Shown piece after piece: positions 59,329 through 64,000 of a stretch of DNA of 64,000 nucleotides (the first letter of the stretch is position 1; each line of letters opens with the position of its first letter). Made by a program: the position numbers and the translations under genes. The stretch is from Clostridium sp. 28_17. GTDB taxonomy: Bacteria > Bacillota > Clostridia > TANB77 > CAG-508. The stretch is from the NCBI GenBank assembly GCA_001916065.1, contig MNRS01000019.1:42967-106966 (forward strand), read 5' to 3'. The notes beneath the pieces were generated by a model. That model did no database searches. It was not told where the DNA came from and saw only the letters and a program-made list of their open reading frames with translations.

Positions 59329-60669
59329 ATGATAAATTTGGAAGATAAAACTCTTGCAGAGTTAAAGGAATTAGCAAAAGAAAACAATATTAAGAACATA
59401 TCAAAATTAAAGAAAGAAGAATTAGTACAAGTCTTAGAACAAGTTATAAATAGTGAAACTATTAGTACTACCGAAATAACAAAGAAAAATGAAACAAATA
59501 TAAAAGAAGACGAAAACAATAATCAAGAAGGATATAAACTTACAAACGAGGGAGACGAAATTGTAGAAGGAATATTAGACATATTACCAGATGGATATGG
59601 ATTCTTAAGAGGTGAAAACTATCTATCAAGTCCAAAAGATGTTTATATTTCAGTAATTCAAATAAGAAGATTCAAACTAGACAAAGGTGACGTAATTAAG
59701 GGAATTGCAAGATGTAAAGAAGGAGAAAAATTTCCTTCATTAATATTTGTTGGTGAAGTTAATGGGGAATCACCAGAAAAAGCAGCAAGAAGAAAAAGAT
59801 TTGATGAATTAACACCTATATATCCAACTGAAAGAATTAAACTGGAAACAGATAGCAAAGAATACGCTATGAGAATGATAGACCTAATGTCACCAATTGG
59901 AAAAGGGCAAAGAGGTATGATAGTTGCTCCACCTAAAGTAGGTAAAACAACATTATTAAAGAAAATTGCAAACAGTATTTCAAAAAATAATCCAGAAGAA
60001 AAACTAATTGTATTGCTTATAGACGAAAGACCAGAAGAAGTTACAGACATGAAACGTTCTATTAATGGAGAAGTTATATACTCAACATTTGATGAATTAC
60101 CAGAACATCACGTAAAAGTAGCAGAAATGGTACTTGAAAGAGCGAAAAGATTAGTTGAGCAAGGACAAGATGTTGTTATATTATTGGACAGTATTACAAG
60201 ACTTGCAAGAGCCTACAACCTTACAATACCATCTTCAGGAAGAACACTATCAGGTGGTTTAGACCCTGCAGCATTACATAAACCTAAAAAATTCTTTGGT
60301 GCTGCTAGAAATATTGAATTTGGTGGAAGCCTTACAATTCTTGCTACCGCATTAGTTGAAACAGGTAGTAGAATGGATGATGTTATATTCGAGGAATTTA
60401 AAGGTACAGGTAATATGGAAGTTCACCTTGACAGAAAATTGTCTGAAAAACGTATATTCCCTGCTATCGATATTAATAAATCAGGTACTAGACGTGAAGA
60501 CTTATTACTTACTCCAAAGGAAAAAGAAACTGTTTTTGCATTGCGTAAGGCTATGAATAGTATGCCAGTTGCAGATGTTACTGAACAAGTAATTTCTATG
60601 ATGGTTAAAACTGCAAATAATCAAGAATTTTTAAATAATATTGATGATTATATTAGAAGATTTAAATAA
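59329..60669 (+). CDS. rho: Transcription termination factor Rho
   Basis: A 446-residue hexameric RNA helicase. The N-terminal Rho_N part (LAELKELAKENNIKNISKLK) is followed by a charged linker, a cold-shock RNA-binding domain (GFLRGENYLSSPKDVYISV) and a RecA-like ATPase: GQRGMIVAPPKVGKTTLLKK (Walker A), LIVLLIDERPEEVTDMKR, VVILLDSITRLARAYN and SGGLDPAALHKPKKFFGAA. AGGAGG precedes the ATG. A long terminator follows. Confidence 0.96.
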   Translation: MINLEDKTLAELKELAKENNIKNISKLKKEELVQVLEQVINSETISTTEITKKNETNIKEDENNNQEGYKLTNEGDEIVEGILDILPDGYGFLRGENYLSSPKDVYISVIQIRRFKLDKGDVIKGIARCKEGEKFPSLIFVGEVNGESPEKAARRKRFDELTPIYPTERIKLETDSKEYAMRMIDLMSPIGKGQRGMIVAPPKVGKTTLLKKIANSISKNNPEEKLIVLLIDERPEEVTDMKRSINGEVIYSTFDELPEHHVKVAEMVLERAKRLVEQGQDVVILLDSITRLARAYNLTIPSSGRTLSGGLDPAALHKPKKFFGAARNIEFGGSLTILATALVETGSRMDDVIFEEFKGTGNMEVHLDRKLSEKRIFPAIDINKSGTRREDLLLTPKEKETVFALRKAMNSMPVADVTEQVISMMVKTANNQEFLNNIDDYIRRFK

Positions 60670-60678
60670 TAAAATTAT

Positions 60679-60719
60679 AAAAAACAGCTAAAATATAACA
60701 AATTTTAGTTGTTTTTTTA
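60679..60719 (+). terminator. Intrinsic terminator after rho
   Basis: AAAACAGCTAAAAT / ATTTTAGTTGTTTT with one G-U, then a T-run. Confidence 0.8.
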
Positions 60720-60736
60720 TAATTTTTTCAATATAA

Positions 60737-60765
60737 TTGAAAGATTGCAAAATTTGTGATAAAAT
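60737..60765 (+). promoter_or_regulatory. Promoter of the Clp-M41 gene
   Basis: TTGAAA at 60737-60742 and TAAAAT at 60760-60765, spacer 17. A leader of about 135 bases follows. Confidence 0.6.
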
Positions 60766-60904
60766 ATTAACATAAAAAGTATCAATATTTTATTATTTTA
60801 TAAAATATTAACTAATAGTTTGATAATTTAAGGAAAGGAGAAATTTTAAATCAAGAAACGTAACAAATTAATTATTGTTTTAGCATTTACGGAGGAAAGA
60901 TAAT

Positions 60905-62899
60905 ATGAGTAAAGAAACAAAATATGAAGTACATTTTGACGAAACAATGCAGAATTTATTTTTAGATATGAACCGTATCCAGAAAGATTTTGGATTAAAA
61001 CGGATTAATTCAATCATCCTGTTAAAAGCACTTTTAGAAGAAAAAAATAGCATTTTATATGATTTCTTATGTGCGACAACAATCAGTAAAAACCCTTACA
61101 AGAACATAATACAAGATTGTGACCAAGAACTCAAAAAGCTGAAAAAGGCAGATTGCCTTGATGGAACGGAAAAGGATTTTCAGATAATTCTTCCAGATAA
61201 CCAAGATCCAATTACATCAGTTCTTACGGTAGAAGTTTACAACGCTTTAGTAAAAACTATTAGTACTTCAATGACATCAGATCAATTTGATGAGGAAACT
61301 GAAAAAGATAATAAAGATGAAGAAAACAATGAAATTTTGATTAACTCAGAAGATCTCTTATCAATCTTCGCTGATGACATGCCAAAAGAACCACTTACAA
61401 TACTAAAAAATAATGGTGTATACTTGGATGGTCTTTTTGATTATTTCGATCTTTTAGATGAAATATATAATCTTAATGAAGTTGAAGGTTATGAAAATGA
61501 AGTTTCTAGCAATTCTGAAAAATTACCAAAAAATCTTTCTGATTTTGTTACTGTTCTCAGCAGCAAATATAAGGGAGTCTCTGAATGCGAAATTCTTGGA
61601 AGAGACAAAGAATGTAGAGACACAATGAGAATATTGCAGAAAAGAGGTAAAAAGAATGTAATTCTTGTTGGAGAAGCAGGAGTTGGAAAATCATCAATTG
61701 CAGAAAAAATTGCATATGACATTGCAAATGGAAACTGTCCAGACTCTTTAAAAGACAATGTTGTATTTCAGTTAAATGTAAACTCTTCTATAGCCGGAAC
61801 AACACTTCGAGGAATGGCCGAAGAACGTTTTAAATTTCTTATTGAGTATCTTGAAAAGCATGAAAATGTAATTTTGTTTATTGATGAAATACATATGGCA
61901 ATTGGAGCTGGTGAGACATCTGCAAAGGGAGAAAACGACATGTCAAATGCATTAAAACCTTTTCTTGCAAGTTCCAAAGCAAAAGTCATTGGAGCAACGA
62001 CAGAAGAAGAATACAATAAAATCATTGCAACGGATTCCGCTTTTAAACGAAGATTTAAAAAAATTGTAGTAAAAGAGCCAAAATCAAAAGATGTATATCC
62101 AATGCTTAAGAACGCCATAAAGGCACATGAAAAATTTCATGGCGTAACAATCAGCAAAGAAATGGTAGAATATGCAATATTAATTTCAGCTTGTTTCAAT
62201 AATACGACCAAGAACCCTGATAGAACTAATGACCTTATTGATACATCAATGGTAATCGCAAAAGAAAAAGGACTTAAAGAAGTCACCAGAGAATGTATTC
62301 TAGAAAACTTTGATATTAACTTTGAAAAATTCAAAAATATGAGTATCGAAGAAAAAAAGGCAACTGCATATCATGAAGCAGGTCATTATCTAGTTTGGAG
62401 ATTATCTTCAAACATTTTAAAAGGTGAAAAAGGTATTGCAGTATCTATAATGCCGGCAGAAGGTTATTTAGGAGTAACTGTATTTGATGACATGACTGAT
62501 GAAGTCAACATTAATCCAAATCGTGATTATTTTATCAAGTCTTTTGCAAGTGATTTGGCCGGAAGAATAGCTGAGGAGCTTTTTGTCCTTGATGTTAATT
62601 CAGGTGCAAGTGCAGATTTAAAAAATGCTAATAAAAAAGCATATACCATGATTTGCAATTATGCAATGAATAATAAAGATGATTACTTAACATTTATTGA
62701 AGATAATAATTATCACATGATAAATGAAAAAACAATTGATTATATCAATCAAGAAAGAGCAAAGCTTTTAAAAGATGCTTCTGAATATGCAAAGGGTATC
62801 TTAAATGACAACAGGGAATTACTCGACAAATTGGTCAATGCATTATTGGAAAAAGGCATTTTGGATGAAAATGACCTTAATGAAATTTTCTCAAAATAA
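60905..62899 (+). CDS. Clp-type AAA+ ATPase fused to FtsH-type (M41) peptidase
   Basis: A 664-residue soluble protein with a chimeric plan. Residues 1-90 look like a degenerate Clp N domain. The AAA+ module is of ClpA/B D1 type: LGRDKECRDTMRIL, Walker A GEAGVGKSS (near 256), AGTTLRGMAEERFKFLIEYL, Walker B ILFIDEIHM, GATTEEEYNKIIATDSAFKR and the Clp lid AHEKFHGVTISKEM. Then comes an M41 zinc peptidase: AYHEAGHYLVWR (near 490), LAGRIAEELFV and SGASADLKNANKKAYTM. No membrane span is present, unlike FtsH. It should be a self-contained unfoldase-protease. GGAGGAAA precedes the ATG. Confidence 0.82.
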   Translation: MSKETKYEVHFDETMQNLFLDMNRIQKDFGLKRINSIILLKALLEEKNSILYDFLCATTISKNPYKNIIQDCDQELKKLKKADCLDGTEKDFQIILPDNQDPITSVLTVEVYNALVKTISTSMTSDQFDEETEKDNKDEENNEILINSEDLLSIFADDMPKEPLTILKNNGVYLDGLFDYFDLLDEIYNLNEVEGYENEVSSNSEKLPKNLSDFVTVLSSKYKGVSECEILGRDKECRDTMRILQKRGKKNVILVGEAGVGKSSIAEKIAYDIANGNCPDSLKDNVVFQLNVNSSIAGTTLRGMAEERFKFLIEYLEKHENVILFIDEIHMAIGAGETSAKGENDMSNALKPFLASSKAKVIGATTEEEYNKIIATDSAFKRRFKKIVVKEPKSKDVYPMLKNAIKAHEKFHGVTISKEMVEYAILISACFNNTTKNPDRTNDLIDTSMVIAKEKGLKEVTRECILENFDINFEKFKNMSIEEKKATAYHEAGHYLVWRLSSNILKGEKGIAVSIMPAEGYLGVTVFDDMTDEVNINPNRDYFIKSFASDLAGRIAEELFVLDVNSGASADLKNANKKAYTMICNYAMNNKDDYLTFIEDNNYHMINEKTIDYINQERAKLLKDASEYAKGILNDNRELLDKLVNALLEKGILDENDLNEIFSK

Positions 62900-62916
62900 T
62901 TAGATTATCAATATCT

Positions 62917-62950
62917 GGAAGTACAGCATATAACTGTACTTCCTTTCTTC
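62917..62950 (+). terminator. Intrinsic terminator
   Basis: GGAAGTACAG / CTGTACTTCC, 10 bp perfect, followed by TTTCTTCTT. Confidence 0.8.
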
Positions 62951-62995
62951 TTGTATAAATTGTCGAAAATCAAATTATTCAAATTTCTATTTTTA

Positions 62996-63026
62996 TTGAC
63001 AAAATCTACTAAAAATATGATATACT
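62996..63026 (+). promoter_or_regulatory. Promoter upstream of the broken gene
   Basis: TTGACA at 62996-63001 and TATACT at 63021-63026; the 19-base spacer is longer than ideal. Confidence 0.45.
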
Positions 63027-63086
63027 ATAAAAAAATCGCGAAAATTTCAGATGCTATTATGAAAAAATAAAAGGGGAAAAATTCTA

Positions 63087-63785
63087 TGGAAGAAAAAGAA
63101 AATTTTAAGAAAAAAACTAAAAAAATAGTATCAAATATCACACAAAAATCAAAAGAGTACAACAAGGCTTAACAAAGACTATGGACAGAAATGGTGATGG
63201 AAAAATTGACATTGAGAACATAATAATTATAAGTCTAGGTATACCAGGTATCAGAATTAACAGAGCAGAATTTTTGCAAAAAGAATTACAAAGATATTGT
63301 ACACAAGAAGAAATAAGCAATGCAATAGAACATAATCCGACATATGAAAAATTTCAAATGAAATAATTGATAAAATAGCTGACCAAGTAATAAAATATGA
63401 AAGAAATTGTGTTTCTGGAATTTCTACAGTATTAAGTATGCCTGGCGGATTGGCAATGGCAACAGGACTTGCTAATGGAATAAGTAAAAAAATAATGAGC
63501 ACAGCTCTTACTAAGGGAACATTATATCCGATAGTAAAAAATATTGCTAAATGGTTTGGTGTAAAAATGACAAAAAAGATGTTAGTTGGTGTCGTACAAA
63601 AGACTGTACCAGTTATTGGTGGTGTAGTTGGAGGAGGTATTACATTTGTTACATTTAAGCCTTGTTGTGATAAACTAAAAAAATCACTACAAAATACATC
63701 TTTAAGTAATCCAAATTATGTACCATCAAAAGATGATATTATTGTTATTAATGATGTCGACGACGAAGAATGTATTAAAAATTAA
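63087..63785 (+). pseudogene. Broken gene with EF-hand-like start and glycine-rich membrane helices
   Basis: Three frames join into one protein. From ATG 63087 it reads MEEKENFKKKTKKIVSNITQ and stops at TAA near 63171. One base over it continues MDRNGDGKIDIE (EF-hand-like), SLGIPGIRINRAEFLQKELQ and EEISNAIEHNPTYEK to 63366. A third frame continues ISNEIIDKIADQVIKYERNC, MPGGLAMATGLANG and VPVIGGVVGGGITFVTFKP to 63785. From memory this matches a Firmicutes family of about 270-300 residues, with an internal block missing after ANGISKK. Two frameshifts plus a deletion make it non-functional. Confidence 0.6.
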
Positions 63786-63819
63786 AAACAAAAGATAATG
63801 TAGGTGAGAATTATATAAT

Positions 63820-64000
63820 ATGAAATTTTTTAAAGAATTTGAAAGAATATCCAGAATTTATTTTAAGAGAAATTGTGCTAAATTCTCTTATACACAGAGA
63901 TTATGGAAACATAACACTTGATGATATACTAGCAGGTCTATCAACTTCAAGAAATCCTTACTTACAATCTATTTTTATGAGAATAAAGAGGGTAGAAGCA
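63820..64000 (+). pseudogene. AlbA/RecG-like ATP-binding protein fragment (partial, internal deletion)
   Basis: The ATG at 63820 (AGGTGAG upstream) opens a 34-codon dead-end frame. One base over, the sequence reads KNLKEYPEFILREIVLNSLI, then HRDYGN, then ITLDDILAGLSTSRNPYLQS, running off the window. YPEFxLREIVxNSLIHRDY and GNITLxDxLAGxSxSRNP are normally about 50 residues apart in AlbA_2/HATPase-type transcriptional regulators, so an internal deletion has joined them at Tyr-Gly. The window cuts the 3' end. Confidence 0.55.

Overview
The window comes from a very AT-rich, low-GC Gram-positive genome, most likely an uncultured gut-type member of the Clostridia. The signs are A-ending codons, purine-rich AGGAGG-type ribosome binding sites before almost every gene, TTGACA/TATAAT promoters, short intrinsic terminators, sporulation genes (yabP, yabQ, a ytvI-like gene), and a type II fatty acid operon in clostridial order. 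No rRNA, tRNA, tmRNA, CRISPR array, intact transposase or reverse transcriptase was found by reading. No database search was run; family names are from memory of motifs.

Layout. 1-8.7 kb is an accessory stretch: a deoxyribosyltransferase-like protein, a threonylcarbamoyl-AMP synthase, a methyltransferase, a transmembrane HTH sensor with an Asp-box (BNR) exterior sitting between two decayed pieces of a short-chain dehydrogenase, a HAD protein, a PAP2 phosphatase and trmL. 8.7-20.2 kb is mostly housekeeping: HAD hydrolase, ABC exporter, M29 aminopeptidase, a RusA-like nuclease, an amidase_6 protein, an SH3b-CAP protein, a frameshifted cysE, a coiled-coil protein with a long acidic tail, pth, an RNase E/G and rimO.

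20.2-26.2 kb is the most unusual region. Two tandem genes encode pilin-like N-termini joined to formylglycine-generating-enzyme/C-type-lectin-like domains. Their 3' ends are GC-rich, adenine-poor and made of NNC/NNT codons, the signature of the variable repeat of a diversity-generating retroelement (DGR). The second gene also has a -1 shift at an A-AAA-AAC heptamer. No reverse transcriptase or template repeat lies in the window. Two small secreted proteins with C-terminal membrane anchors lie on the opposite strand at either side.

26.4-36.7 kb is the fatty acid supply cluster: a minimal birA, fabH, fabD, fabG, then fabF, accB, fabZ, accC, accD, accA and fabI. acpP is absent and an inverted 85-codon gene takes its usual place. 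A 279-bp element with 36-bp terminal inverted repeats separates fabZ from accC. 36.7-49.8 kb holds murD, a proline-rich protein behind a hairpin that masks its ribosome binding site, a cysteine-rich CBS protein, a YtvI-like permease, guaA, guaB and secA. 49.8-54 kb is a decayed accessory region: GNAT, RhuM pseudogene, duplicated secA tail, a GC-richer orphan gene and a polysaccharide deacetylase. 54-60.7 kb carries prfB with its programmed +1 frameshift, an aspartokinase, an MBL/beta-CASP nuclease, yabP-yabQ-divIC and rho. 60.9-64 kb has a Clp-type AAA+ domain fused to an FtsH-type (M41) peptidase, then two broken genes at the window edge.

Housekeeping genes are open throughout. Single-base shifts and internal deletions fall in accessory genes, and in cysE near its 3' end.
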